This document shows positions 17,214 through 26,645 of a stretch of 64,000 bases of DNA, in pieces. The position numbers and the translations under genes were made by a program. Below the pieces are notes generated by a model. That model was not told the origin of the DNA and made no database searches. It worked only from the letters and a program-made list of their open reading frames with translations. Positions within the stretch are counted from its first letter, which is position 1, and each line of letters begins with the position of its first letter. Location: positions 274,043 through 338,042 of the forward strand of contig CAJUEA010000001.1 of assembly GCA_910584975.1 (NCBI GenBank), read 5' to 3'. Source of the DNA: an uncultured Christensenella sp. GTDB taxonomy: Bacteria; Bacillota; Clostridia; Christensenellales; UBA3700.

Positions 17214-18692
17214 ATGGAAAATGATTATTTGTATGACTTGATTATTGTCGGTGCTGGACCTGCAGGAATTTTTACTGCACTTGAGTTAATATGTAAGCAT
17301 TATCACGGCAAAATATTGATAATTGAAAAGGGAAAAGCAGTGGAAAAGCGTGTTTGTCCAAAAAGCAAAACGATGAATTGCGTAAACTGCAAACCATATT
17401 GTAATATTACAACAGGCTTTAGTGGTGCAGGTGCTTTTTCTGACGGAAAATTGTCTTTAAGCCCAGAAGTTGGTGGCGATTTACCTGAATTGATTGGTGT
17501 TAAACAAGCAGAAGAATTGATAAAATATACTGATAGTTTATATTTGGAGTTTGGAGCAGATACTAAAATAGAAGGAATTGACAACAGTGAAAAGGTTAAG
17601 GAAATTCGAAAAAAAGCTATTCAAGCAGGCTTGAAACTTGTGGATTGTCCTATTAGGCATTTAGGTACGGAAAAAGCTCAAGAAATATATTATAAAATAG
17701 AACAATATTTACTCAATAATTTGGTTCACATTCATTTTAATGCAAATGTTGAGGATATCATCATAAAAGATGGAGAATGCCTTGGTGTTGTGGTAAATGA
17801 GGAAAAATTGCAAATTGAGTATCGTGCAAGAAAGGTTGTGATTGCAACAGGAAGGCGTGGCGCTGATTGGTTGGAAAGAATTTGCGAAGAGCATAATATT
17901 TTGCACGAGGCTGGTGTTGTGGATATCGGTGTGCGTGTGGAAGTTCGCAATGAGATTATGGAAGAAGTCAACAATGTCCTTTATGAATCCAAACTGATTG
18001 GTTATCCAAAGCCATTCAAAAACAAAGTGCGTACTTTTTGCCAGAATCCGGGTGGTTTTGTAAGTCAAGAAAACTATGATAACAATCTTGCAGTAGTAAA
18101 CGGACATTCTTATAAAGAGAAAAAATCAAACAACACAAATCTTTCAATTTTGTGCAGCGCAAAATTCACAGAGCCTTTCAATCAACCTATTGCTTATGCT
18201 CAAAAGGTTGGAGAACTTACAAATATGCTTGGCAATGGCAAAGTTCTTGTGCAAAGATATGGAGATATTTTGGATGGAAAAAGAACTTGGCAAAAAGAGC
18301 TTGACAACAGCAATGTTCGTCCAACTTTGCCCGATGCAGTTGCAGGGGATATCACAAGTGCAATGCCATATCGTCCAATGCTGAATATTATCAATTTTAT
18401 CAAAGCAGTTGACGAGGTAGTGCCCGGATTTGCAAGCCCCGAAACATTGCTTTATTCCCCTGAATTAAAGTTTTATAGTAACAAAATAAAAATGGATGAA
18501 AACCTTAATACAAACATAAAAAATCTTTATTGTTTGGGAGATAGTTCAGGCTGGACGAGAGGACTTATGATGGCATCTGTAATGGGTGTTAAAATGGCAC
18601 GAGCATTGCTTGACGGTGGCGAAAACAAGCTTGTTGACAAACATTTTTGTGGGTTTCCATGCCCACCACTAAAAGCTTTTGATAAAGTGTAA
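17214..18692 (+). CDS. FAD-dependent dehydrogenase, COG2509 type
   Basis: A 492-aa cytoplasmic flavoprotein; RBS AGGAGG, 8 nt before the ATG. A dinucleotide-binding motif IIVGAGPAGIFTALEL is at 10-25, and a second ATGRRGADW-type motif is near 220. An internal cysteine-rich stretch CPKSKTMNCVNCKPYC (48-63) precedes GFSGAGAFSDGKL, a signature of the uncharacterised COG2509 FAD dehydrogenases. The C-terminus has the flavin-closing segment LYCLGDSSGWTRGLMMAS. Family members are widespread in Firmicutes; the substrate is unknown to me. It is a single-gene unit controlled by the leader described above, whose purine-like core hints at a link to nucleobase or related metabolite levels. Confidence 0.8.
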   Translation: MENDYLYDLIIVGAGPAGIFTALELICKHYHGKILIIEKGKAVEKRVCPKSKTMNCVNCKPYCNITTGFSGAGAFSDGKLSLSPEVGGDLPELIGVKQAEELIKYTDSLYLEFGADTKIEGIDNSEKVKEIRKKAIQAGLKLVDCPIRHLGTEKAQEIYYKIEQYLLNNLVHIHFNANVEDIIIKDGECLGVVVNEEKLQIEYRARKVVIATGRRGADWLERICEEHNILHEAGVVDIGVRVEVRNEIMEEVNNVLYESKLIGYPKPFKNKVRTFCQNPGGFVSQENYDNNLAVVNGHSYKEKKSNNTNLSILCSAKFTEPFNQPIAYAQKVGELTNMLGNGKVLVQRYGDILDGKRTWQKELDNSNVRPTLPDAVAGDITSAMPYRPMLNIINFIKAVDEVVPGFASPETLLYSPELKFYSNKIKMDENLNTNIKNLYCLGDSSGWTRGLMMASVMGVKMARALLDGGENKLVDKHFCGFPCPPLKAFDKV

Positions 18693-18707
18693 TTTGTACT
18701 TTGAAAG

Positions 18708-18740
18708 AAAAATAACTGAGTGATAAACTCAGTTATTTTT
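18708..18740. terminator. Bidirectional terminator between the FAD dehydrogenase and nagA
   Basis: Perfect 14-bp stem AAAAATAACTGAGT with its complement, 5-nt loop, flanked by A and T runs. Confidence 0.88.
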
Positions 18741-18743
18741 GCG

Positions 18744-18763
18744 TTTAGTGCCGATTTTTGATG
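18744..18763 (+). repeat. Copy of the dispersed CCGATTTTTGA motif
   Basis: TTTAGTGCCGATTTTTGATG immediately after the terminator, between convergent genes. Confidence 0.5.
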
Positions 18764-18794
18764 TGTTTTTTACAAAAATTATGCTTTTATGAAC

Positions 18795-19958
18795 TTATTT
18801 TTCAATCTCTATTCCACCAAGATATGTGCTTATTAAATTGCCTTTTTCGTCAAGAAGATTAAAATCTGCAAGCATCCCAACTACAATATCGCCACGGTCA
18901 GTGATGTTCATAAGTTTTGCAGGATTAAGACTTCCCATTTTGACGCACTCCTCAAGTGGAATGTCAAGGTTTCCACAAAGGTTTGCAACCATTTTGCTGA
19001 TTGGTGTAACGCTGCCAGCATAGGTATTGAGTTCCTTGATTATTGCAACATCTTCCTCAATGACAATTTTTTGTTTGGAAACACCACTGCCAAGGAAAAA
19101 TTCTCCACCATGATTGCCACTTATTGCAAGTGAATCGGAAACAAGGCAAATTTTGTCTGAAGTTTTAAGTTTGAAAATCATTTTGAACAAAGGATTTGGA
19201 ACATGTCTGTTGTCGGCAATAACTTCGTTGTAAAGTCTGTCATCTATCAAACCAACTTCTGTCAAGCCTAAATGCTTGTGTGGAGTAGTGCGTCTTGAAC
19301 AGCGAGAGGTGCAGTTGTACATATGAGTAACGCTGCTTGCACCATTATCTGTCAAGGCATTAATCTCGTCATCAATGCTTGCATCGTGTCCCAAACTTAT
19401 TTGAATATTGTTTTCAGTGCATTTTTTTGTAAACCAATCGCTGTTTTGTTGGTCAGGCGCAATGGTTATTCTTGAGATAATATCTTTGTTTTCCCACACC
19501 CAAGTTGTGTTTGCTTCGTTTGGCTCAAGTATATAAGCAGGTGGATGTGCCCCCGGTGCTTTTTTTGAAATAAATGGACCTTCCAAATGAGTTCCAAAAA
19601 TTCTTGCGTATGGAGATTTGTATTTTCTTACATTGTCAATTGCTTGCAAAGTGGTTGGGATATCTGCTGTTAGTGTGGTTGGAATATAAGTTGTGCTACC
19701 AGTAATCAAATGATATTTTGAAATTTCATCCAAAGCAACTTTTGTGCCTTCCATAACATCGTGTCCACCACCACCGTGGGTGTGAATATCAATATAACCG
19801 GCTGCAAGAATACCACCATTAAGGTCGTATACAATGTCTGCATTTTGAATATCATCTAATGAGGTAATTTTGTTGATTTTGCCGTCCTTAACATAGATAT
19901 TGCAAGCTTTTTCCAGTTTGCCACCAATTATTGGGCGTACATTTTTAAATAAAATCAT
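18795..19958 (-). CDS. nagA: N-acetylglucosamine-6-phosphate deacetylase
   Basis: NagA (387 aa) removes acetate from GlcNAc-6-phosphate in the cytoplasm to give the NagB substrate. It is a metal-dependent amidohydrolase: AAGYIDIHTHGGGG carries the HxH metal motif (59-61), GTHLEGPFISKKAPGAHP the conserved Glu, ISLGHDAS and VTHMYNCTS further His ligands, and LVSDSLAISG the catalytic Asp. Length is typical. RBS AGGAG precedes the ATG. It is transcribed alone, divergent from the 20.2-kb gene; I find no copy of the nagB spacer palindrome upstream, so shared regulation is not evident. Confidence 0.95.
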   Translation of the reverse strand: MILFKNVRPIIGGKLEKACNIYVKDGKINKITSLDDIQNADIVYDLNGGILAAGYIDIHTHGGGGHDVMEGTKVALDEISKYHLITGSTTYIPTTLTADIPTTLQAIDNVRKYKSPYARIFGTHLEGPFISKKAPGAHPPAYILEPNEANTTWVWENKDIISRITIAPDQQNSDWFTKKCTENNIQISLGHDASIDDEINALTDNGASSVTHMYNCTSRCSRRTTPHKHLGLTEVGLIDDRLYNEVIADNRHVPNPLFKMIFKLKTSDKICLVSDSLAISGNHGGEFFLGSGVSKQKIVIEEDVAIIKELNTYAGSVTPISKMVANLCGNLDIPLEECVKMGSLNPAKLMNITDRGDIVVGMLADFNLLDEKGNLISTYLGGIEIEK

Positions 19959-20109
19959 AGTTCGCTCCTATTGTTTTTATTGATATTATTATACTCCAAT
20001 ATTACGCTAAAAGCAAGAGTTTAATGTGGATTATTTGTTAAAGTTGCTTGTCTATTTGTTTGTTATAAAACAAATATTTAGAAAGCTAGTTGCTAAAACG
20101 ACAAAAAAT

Positions 20110-20137
20110 TTGCAAAAATAAAAATTTGTGGTAAAAT
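20110..20137 (+). promoter_or_regulatory. Probable promoter of the first beta-helix-type gene
   Basis: TTGCAA, 16-bp spacer, TAAAAT; about 40 bp before the ATG. The TTTGTGG just before the -10 matches the promoter at 17064. Confidence 0.5.
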
Positions 20138-20179
20138 ATATATGTATAAGTTTACTCTATAATTCTTTTGAGAGGTCGT

Positions 20180-22153
20180 ATGAAAGATAAAAACCATAAT
20201 CAAAATGGAATTGAGAGTGGTGTGGTGGATGTTGAGTCCACACAAGATTTTGCCACGCAAAATGCCACTTTGAGTGAAAATAATTACATTGACAAAGGCA
20301 CAGAAAGTGGTGCTGAGGTTTTTGTGCACGATGATGAAAATTCACTTGGTGAGTTTACTGATAAAGTGCTTGTGGACGGAGTTGTTGCCACAGGTATTTT
20401 CGGTGATAACTTGCAAGTGGAAGAGAATGAAATTTCCACTGAACAACGCGCATTGAGCAGTCAAAAAATTGATGTTTTTTACAGCGATGATGCTGAAAAT
20501 CAAGTGGACAATGTTTCGGCAGACGAATTTGAAAATATGGACAATGTAATTGACGGAGTTCACAGAAAACCACACAAAAAGAAAAAAAGAAAAACTAAGG
20601 TAAGAAAAATTGTTGTTCGCACTTATTGCACAGTTTTTATTGCAGTAATTGGTATTGTTATGATTTATTTTGGAGCTACATTTTTTCAAGTTTCACCAAC
20701 ACAAGGTATGGATGGTGCAGATTTGAGGGTTGATATGAAAGGCTTGCCGCATAAGGTTGGTACTGATGGGGCAGATATTAATTTGAAACAAATGTTTCCT
20801 GACGGCAGTGATTTTAAAAAGACTGGTGGAAATTCAACTATAAATTCAGAAGGCATATTGAAAATAAGTCCAAGTGATACATCTTTCAAATTGACATATA
20901 CTGAAACAAAAGACGAAAAAGTTGAAAGTGTGGAAAGGGAAATTGAAGTTATTAAAGATGCAGTTAATGTTTCGGATTGGGATAGTTTGTCAGAGGCAAT
21001 TAAAGAAGAAAAAATCGTTTGTTTGCAAACTGCATATCTTGCAGCACCAGTTATGGAAGGCGAAAAAGCAAAAACTATGTCTGGATTTAAATTGAAAAAT
21101 GATTTGTATGGCAATGGTTGCAAACTTAATGTTTTTGAAATTGTTTGTTGCAGAAACAAAAATTCTGGTGGTAAATTGACAACTCCTTATTTGCAAGGAA
21201 ATGGTCCGACTGCTGGTTACACAGCTTTTGCCATAGGCGTTAAAGAAGGTGGCGAGCAAATTACAATGCAAGACTTGCATATTGTTGGCAATGATATGAT
21301 TACTGAAGAAGGCGGTAATTTGGAAGGCGTAAATGAGACAATTATCCAAAAAAGAGGATTAAAATTGTTCAGTAGATATGGACATTTGGTAAGTGTTTCA
21401 GGTGATACGAAAGAGGTTGATGGTGGAATGAAAGGCGAAAAAGCCAACTTCAAACTAAAGCATTGTGTTTTGGAAAACGGACATCAACTTATCCATGTAA
21501 GACACAGCAATATGGATTTTGAAGGCAACATTATTCGTAACGCATCTGACACAACACTTTCTGTTGCAACTTATGCAAATGAACGCAGTGTGATAAATTC
21601 AAAAGACAATGTCATTGCAAATTCGCTTACAGGTGGTGTGGTATTTTATTGTTATGACGGAAATATAAGCGAGGATAATGCCGAAAACAGCTGGAATGAA
21701 CTTAATGTTGTGGAAGGAAGTTTTTTGGATATTTACAACTGGAAATTGCAGGATGGTTTGGCGTTTATGCCAGAAACAGAAAGTGGCTCTGAAATTGCTA
21801 ACCCTGTTGCAAAAAGCGAAATTCCAAAAAAAGATTATGACAATTTAAAAGCAGCAGTTGATGGAAAAAAATATATCCACTTTGCAATTATCAAGTTGCG
21901 TACAGGTGGGGGGCTAGCAAAAAATGGCTCTTATGTAAAAAACTATGAGTCGCTTGGCTATCAAACAACCAGAAATAAAGGCTATGAAAATGGTTTCCCA
22001 TTGCCAAAGATTGCTGCCGCTATCATCAAAGATATTGATGTTTGGGGATATTACGAAAAGAGCGACGGAGCTGTTTCTCCAACTGCTGTTTTGGACGGAA
22101 ATGTTGTGGAAACTTTGTATGAAGAACTTAAATTTGGCAGAAAAGCTGCCTAA
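20180..22153 (+). CDS. Single-pass membrane protein with probable beta-helix ectodomain (paralogue 1)
   Basis: A 657-aa protein; the ATG at 20180 follows GAGAGG and replaces an upstream TTG. Residues 1-120 are acidic and presumably cytoplasmic. A lysine/arginine cluster (KPHKKKKRKTKVRK) precedes one TM segment (about 147-170). The outside part begins with a GMDGADLRVDMKGLPHKVGT module, then from about 250 strands of right-handed beta-helix character (KLKNDLYGNGCKLNVFEIV; DFEGNIIRNASDTTLSVATY; VIANSLTGGVVFYCYDG). The C-terminal 150 residues carry SFLDIYNWKLQDGLAFMPET, HFAIIKLRTGGGL and IDVWGYY. The next gene is a paralogue over almost the whole length. I do not recognise a named family and see no catalytic motif. 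Confidence 0.7.
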   Translation: MKDKNHNQNGIESGVVDVESTQDFATQNATLSENNYIDKGTESGAEVFVHDDENSLGEFTDKVLVDGVVATGIFGDNLQVEENEISTEQRALSSQKIDVFYSDDAENQVDNVSADEFENMDNVIDGVHRKPHKKKKRKTKVRKIVVRTYCTVFIAVIGIVMIYFGATFFQVSPTQGMDGADLRVDMKGLPHKVGTDGADINLKQMFPDGSDFKKTGGNSTINSEGILKISPSDTSFKLTYTETKDEKVESVEREIEVIKDAVNVSDWDSLSEAIKEEKIVCLQTAYLAAPVMEGEKAKTMSGFKLKNDLYGNGCKLNVFEIVCCRNKNSGGKLTTPYLQGNGPTAGYTAFAIGVKEGGEQITMQDLHIVGNDMITEEGGNLEGVNETIIQKRGLKLFSRYGHLVSVSGDTKEVDGGMKGEKANFKLKHCVLENGHQLIHVRHSNMDFEGNIIRNASDTTLSVATYANERSVINSKDNVIANSLTGGVVFYCYDGNISEDNAENSWNELNVVEGSFLDIYNWKLQDGLAFMPETESGSEIANPVAKSEIPKKDYDNLKAAVDGKKYIHFAIIKLRTGGGLAKNGSYVKNYESLGYQTTRNKGYENGFPLPKIAAAIIKDIDVWGYYEKSDGAVSPTAVLDGNVVETLYEELKFGRKAA

Positions 22154-22176
22154 GCAAATTCAAAATTTAAAAATTG

Positions 22177-22221
22177 AAAACTGCAAACTTGAAAAGCCTA
22201 AAATAGAGTTTGCAGTTTTTT
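22177..22221 (+). terminator. Intrinsic terminator after paralogue 1
   Basis: 13-bp stem AAAACTGCAAACT / AGTTTGCAGTTTT with a 17-nt loop and a T-run; separates the two paralogues transcriptionally. Confidence 0.75.
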
Positions 22222-22420
22222 GTTTTTGTGTTTTTAGAAATAACTTTTCTTGTTCATTTGTGATGAAAAATTTTTTTTGTTTTTTTTATAAAAAATATGA
22301 AAAATTTTAAGCAATAATTTTTTGTAAAAATGCCTTGAAAATCGGGGTGTTTCAAGGTGGATTTTCATTTGTTTTAAGTGAGTTTGGTGTATATTATATA
22401 TAAAAAATTAAAAAGGGGTG

Positions 22421-22449
22421 TTTACAAAAATAGTTTTTTGTGCTATTAT
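22421..22449 (+). promoter_or_regulatory. Sigma-A promoter of paralogue 2
   Basis: TTTACA, 17-bp spacer, TATTAT, 38 bp before the start codon of the gene at 22487. Confidence 0.7.
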
Positions 22450-22486
22450 GTATATGCAGAGAATTACACTATAAGAGAGGTAAATT

Positions 22487-24415
22487 ATGAGAGAAGAAGA
22501 AAAGAATCAGGTTTCTGATGTTTTTGACGAAAATGAAGATGTAATTCGCACAAATTCTGAACAATCTGATGATACAAAAGCTGACGAAGTTGCTGTTTCT
22601 TCTGCCGATGACCAAGGGGCTGTTGATATAGTGGAAGACGAGAGTGCCGAAAGTGACGATGATGTTGCTGAGGATGATTTGACTGCTGAAGACAGCGAAG
22701 CTCAATTAGAGTTTGATCAAATGGACAATGTCATCAATGGCAAAAAGCGTAAACAAAGAAAAAGAAAAAAGAAGATGAGCAAGCGTGGTAAGATGATTGA
22801 ATATGTTGCCATTTCTTGCGTATGCGTAACTTTGCTTATTGTAGTAGCTTATTTCTTGTCTATGTTTTTGGGTGGAGAAACTCCTTCTCAAGGTTTGGGT
22901 AACACACAACTTATTGTTGATATGACAGACTTGCCATATTACTTTGGTACAGAAGGCACCGTCGATTTGACAACTACTTTCCCAGGTGGTGCAAACTTTA
23001 AAATGGGCGAAGGAACTTCAAAAATTCAAGGAACAAAACTTACTGTAAGCAGTTCTGATGAAACATTCACTTTTACATATGATGCTCCTGCAACAGAAGA
23101 AGGTGGTGCAGCTGAAACAAAAACAATAAATGCTATTGTTAAAGCTGATGCTGTAAATGTTAGCACTTGGGCTGATTTGAGAAGAGTAGCTAGTGAGAAA
23201 AAAGTTATATGTTTGCAAGCAAATGTTCAATCTCCTCCACTGGTTGGTTTGAAGAGAGATGACCATCCAACAATTCAAATTTACAATGATGTTTATGGCA
23301 ATGGCAAAACAATAGATGTTTTTGAACTTGCTTGCACAAGAGCAAAAGCAAGCAGTAAAAAATTTGGTGCTCCTTATTTGCCAGGAAATGGTAAAGTTTG
23401 GGGAATGGATGCAATCAATATTAACAACAGAGAAGATGGCGAACAAATTCTTTTCCAAGATGTTCATGTAACAGGAAACAATATGAGCACTTATGGTGTT
23501 GAGGATGATTACGAAGAGGAAGAAGGTTCTGCACCAGTTGCTGATGGCGAGGCTGTAAATGGTGATATGTATGGATGTCCTCAAAGCACAATCGATAGCC
23601 GTGGTGTTTTGTTGTTCAGTAGATATGGTAATATCGTTAATATTGCAGGCAGTCCTGAAGAAAAGATTAATGTTAAAGTTAAACATTGCTTGATTGAAAA
23701 TGGTGGTAAGGTATTGCACCTTAAAGCAGTTGATATGGATTTGGAAGGTACTATTGTAAGAAACGCTGCCGATACAGCAATTTCAATTCAAACTTCTGCA
23801 AATAATGCTTGCTACATTAGATCCCAAAACAATGTTATTGCAAATTCATTGACTGGTGGTATTTTGTTCTATTGCTTTGATGGTGATATCACAGAAAGCA
23901 ATGCAGATGCAACATGGAATACATTTGAAGTTGTCCCAGGTTCATTCCTTGATATTTACAACTGGAAATTGCAAGATGGTTTGGCATTCCTTCCTGAAAC
24001 AGAGGACTTTGCAAACATCGCAAACCCTATTGCATCATCAGAAATTCCAAAGCCATCTTACAACAGTTTGAAAGGTAAGGACGCTGCTGGCAATTTGTAT
24101 ATTCACTTTGCTATCATCAAAATCAGAACAGGTGGTGGATTGCCAAAGAATGATTCTGTTGTTTTAAATTATAAAGATATTGGATATTCAACTTGCTTTG
24201 ACAAAACAGGTGGTGGATTCCCAATTCCAAGCATTGCGGGTGCGATTATGAAAACAATCGATGTTTGGGGTTACTATGACAACAGCAATGGTTCAGTTCC
24301 TCCGGGATTGGAAATTGGTATGAAGTTTGACGAGTCAGGTAAAATGGTTGAAAATTTTGAAACTTTCTACAAAGAATTGAGAGACGGAAGAGTTACTGAA
24401 CAACCTGCAGCCTAA
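22487..24415 (+). CDS. Single-pass membrane protein with probable beta-helix ectodomain (paralogue 2)
   Basis: A 642-aa paralogue of the preceding gene, RBS AGAGAGG. It keeps every landmark: an acidic cytoplasmic domain, QMDNVINGKKRKQRKRKKK before the TM segment (about 105-130), TPSQGLGNTQLIVDMTDLPY outside, an LFSRYGNIV strand, VIANSLTGGILFYCFDG, SFLDIYNWKLQDGLAFLPET, HFAIIKIRTGGGLPKN and IDVWGYY. It has its own promoter and terminator, so dosage is independent of the first copy. Codon choice in this copy (more AAC, GGT, CCA) looks closer to that of highly expressed genes in the window, hinting that it is the more abundant form. Function unknown. Confidence 0.7.
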   Translation: MREEEKNQVSDVFDENEDVIRTNSEQSDDTKADEVAVSSADDQGAVDIVEDESAESDDDVAEDDLTAEDSEAQLEFDQMDNVINGKKRKQRKRKKKMSKRGKMIEYVAISCVCVTLLIVVAYFLSMFLGGETPSQGLGNTQLIVDMTDLPYYFGTEGTVDLTTTFPGGANFKMGEGTSKIQGTKLTVSSSDETFTFTYDAPATEEGGAAETKTINAIVKADAVNVSTWADLRRVASEKKVICLQANVQSPPLVGLKRDDHPTIQIYNDVYGNGKTIDVFELACTRAKASSKKFGAPYLPGNGKVWGMDAININNREDGEQILFQDVHVTGNNMSTYGVEDDYEEEEGSAPVADGEAVNGDMYGCPQSTIDSRGVLLFSRYGNIVNIAGSPEEKINVKVKHCLIENGGKVLHLKAVDMDLEGTIVRNAADTAISIQTSANNACYIRSQNNVIANSLTGGILFYCFDGDITESNADATWNTFEVVPGSFLDIYNWKLQDGLAFLPETEDFANIANPIASSEIPKPSYNSLKGKDAAGNLYIHFAIIKIRTGGGLPKNDSVVLNYKDIGYSTCFDKTGGGFPIPSIAGAIMKTIDVWGYYDNSNGSVPPGLEIGMKFDESGKMVENFETFYKELRDGRVTEQPAA

Positions 24416-24432
24416 AACTACAACTTAAAAAC

Positions 24433-24467
24433 AAAATCACTTTTGCTTTTTGCAAGAGTGATTTTTT
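24433..24467 (+). terminator. Intrinsic terminator after paralogue 2
   Basis: 14-bp stem (AAAATCACTTTTGC arm, one G-U) with 5-nt loop and T7 tail. Confidence 0.85.
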
Positions 24468-24705
24468 TATCTTATTAATAATGTGCTAATGTGGGATGTC
24501 TTTCTTTGAATAAAGCAATATTATCTTTTCTTGTTTAGCAATAAAAATTGTAATTTTATAATACTTTGCTCAAGATTGTACAAAAAAGTTTTTTTAAAAA
24601 GCAAAATTATATACGAAAATATTGACTAAGATAATTGAATTTTTATATAGTAAAATATTAATTATATTATTTATAAATATATTATATTTTAATTTAAAAA
24701 AAGCC

Positions 24706-24734
24706 TTTACTTTTTTATTTAAATGTAGTAAAAT
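24706..24734 (+). promoter_or_regulatory. Probable promoter of the hexosamine-kinase cluster
   Basis: TTTACT, 17-bp spacer, TAAAAT; about 25 bp before the ATG, leaving a very short leader. An overlapping TATAAT lies a few bases downstream. Confidence 0.5.
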
Positions 24735-24759
24735 ATAATAGATATAAACTGGAGGAAAT

Positions 24760-25854
24760 ATGGATATTAAAGATATTGTTAAAAAATTTAAAATTAATGG
24801 CGAGCCTATAAAAATCGAGCCTTATGGAAATGGACATATTAATACAACTTTTTTGATTGAGTGTGATAACAACGGAATGATTTGCCGTTATATTTTGCAA
24901 AAAATTAATACAACAGTTTTCAATAATGTTGAAGGACTTATGAGCAACATTCTTGGTGTTACATCTTTTTTGAAAGAGCGTATCATTGCAAATGGAGGAA
25001 ATCCTGATATTGAAACACTTAATCTTGTGCTTACAAATGATGGGAAAAGTTATTTTGAGTGCAAAGATGGTGCTTATCGTATTTATAAATTTATTGAAAA
25101 CACTGTGGCATTGCAAATTGCTGAGGATAAGGAAGTTTTTGAAGGTGCAGGCTATGCATTTGGTAATTTTGTAAAAATGCTAAACGATTATGATGCAAGT
25201 GGACTTTTTGAGGTTATTCAAAATTTTCACAATACTCAATCAAGATTCCAAAAATTTATCAATGCAGTGGACAAAGATATTGTAAAAAGAGCAGATAGTG
25301 TTCGTGATGAGATTGATTTTGTACTAAAACGCTCTGCTATGTGTGATAATATTGTAACTTTGCTTGAAAGCAAGACTTTGCCATTGAGAGTTACTCACAA
25401 TGACACTAAGCTTAACAATGTTTTAATCAGTGAGGAAACAGGTAAGCCAGTGTGCGTAATTGATTTGGATACAATTATGCCTGGTAGTTTGCTTTATGAT
25501 TTTGGCGATGCTATTCGTTCTGGCTGCAACACAGGACTTGAGGACGAACCTGACCTTACAAAAGTTGGTTTTGATATTGAGTTGTTTGAAAGCTTTACAA
25601 AAGGCTTTATGACAGGCATTGGAAATTGCATCACTCCACTTGAGCGTGATTTGTTGTCTTTGGGTGCAATTATGATGACATTTGAATGTGGTATGAGATT
25701 TTTGACTGATTATTTGGAAGGAGACACTTATTTCAAAATTCATTATCCAGAACACAATCTCGTTAGATGTCACACTCAGTTTAAAATGGTTAGTGATATG
25801 GAAAATTTGCGCGATAAAATGGACGAAATAGCGAGGAAATACAGCAAAGTATGA
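24760..25854 (+). CDS. N-acetylhexosamine 1-kinase-like phosphotransferase (NahK/LnpB family)
   Basis: A 364-aa aminoglycoside-phosphotransferase-fold kinase; RBS GGAGG. The N-lobe has PYGNGHINTTFLI and RYILQKINTTVF. The C-lobe has the catalytic LRVTHNDTKLNNVLI loop and VCVIDLDTIMPGSLLYDFGD with the metal-binding Asp. EHNLVRCHTQFKMVSDME near the C-terminus is typical of the NahK group. Characterised relatives phosphorylate GlcNAc/GalNAc at C1 in the lacto-N-biose/galacto-N-biose route. The neighbours (carbohydrate-binding protein overlapping by ATGA, then galE) support a GalNAc/GlcNAc-1-phosphate role. The phosphorylase usually found with it is absent from this window. Confidence 0.8.
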   Translation: MDIKDIVKKFKINGEPIKIEPYGNGHINTTFLIECDNNGMICRYILQKINTTVFNNVEGLMSNILGVTSFLKERIIANGGNPDIETLNLVLTNDGKSYFECKDGAYRIYKFIENTVALQIAEDKEVFEGAGYAFGNFVKMLNDYDASGLFEVIQNFHNTQSRFQKFINAVDKDIVKRADSVRDEIDFVLKRSAMCDNIVTLLESKTLPLRVTHNDTKLNNVLISEETGKPVCVIDLDTIMPGSLLYDFGDAIRSGCNTGLEDEPDLTKVGFDIELFESFTKGFMTGIGNCITPLERDLLSLGAIMMTFECGMRFLTDYLEGDTYFKIHYPEHNLVRCHTQFKMVSDMENLRDKMDEIARKYSKV

Positions 25855-26444
25855 ATACATATTTAATTAAAAAGACAACTGCTCAATTTGCAGAGGATAT
25901 TAATTGGAAACAAACTGATATTATGTGGCTTACTGCAAATTGCGGGGATGGCAGTGCTTTGTATAAAACAAAATGCTGTCTTGCTTATAATGACAAAGGC
26001 ATTTTTTATCGCTTTGAGGTTGAGGATGACAAAATTAACTGCACTATGAGGAAGTACAATGCTCCAATTTACAATGAGGAAACAGTTGAATTATTTATTC
26101 AACCAACACAAGATAAAACGCATTATATGGAGTTTGAATGGAATGGCATTGGTGGTGTTTTTTGTGCACAAGTGACAAATGACCTTAAAGGTAGCACAAG
26201 TCTTGATTTTATGCAAAAAAATATTATTGACAGCAAGATTTATGCAACTGAATATGGTTGGATAGTTCAAGGGATGTTGCCTGCAAAGCTTTTTAATGCT
26301 AAGTTTGAAGGGGACTGGAAATTTAACGCTTACAGAATAAAAAAAGATAAAAATGACGAGCAAATTTTGTTGAGCTACAGCAATACAATAGTTCCAAATT
26401 ATCATATCCCTGATAAGTTTGCAGTGCTTAAGTTTGAAAAATAA
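25851..26444 (+). CDS. CBM9-like (DOMON-type) carbohydrate-binding protein, cytoplasmic
   Basis: A 197-aa single-domain protein whose ATG overlaps the kinase stop (ATGA), so it is translationally coupled. It has no signal peptide. The pattern (ITWKQTDIMWLT-like start, KCCLAYNDKGIFYRFEVED, NEETVELFIQPTQDKTHYME, WNGIGG, W(I/V)VQGMLPAKLF, FNAYRIK) is that of carbohydrate-binding module 9-like domains found as small stand-alone proteins in clostridial glycan loci. Being cytoplasmic, it is unlikely to bind polysaccharide outside; it may bind phosphorylated sugars or be an assembly partner of the kinase (inference). Confidence 0.65.
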   Translation: MNTYLIKKTTAQFAEDINWKQTDIMWLTANCGDGSALYKTKCCLAYNDKGIFYRFEVEDDKINCTMRKYNAPIYNEETVELFIQPTQDKTHYMEFEWNGIGGVFCAQVTNDLKGSTSLDFMQKNIIDSKIYATEYGWIVQGMLPAKLFNAKFEGDWKFNAYRIKKDKNDEQILLSYSNTIVPNYHIPDKFAVLKFEK

Positions 26445-26645
26445 AATAAATTTTCTTGTTTTGTTTTTAGGCATTGTTGAATATGAAATAAGCAATATGA
26501 TTATATATATTGAGAATTAATTAAGATGTGACGATATATTAATATAATGTATAAATTAACAGTGTTGCTTGAATTTCAAATTAAATTATTTTAGTATAAA
26601 ATATAAATTAAAAAATCATAAAAGATTATTTTTAGGAGGCATATT

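Noticed and set aside
18795..19958. Shared operator between nagA and nagB
   Set aside because: Upstream of nagA I see only an AT-rich ATAATAAT match, not the ACATTAT-A-ATAATGT palindrome.
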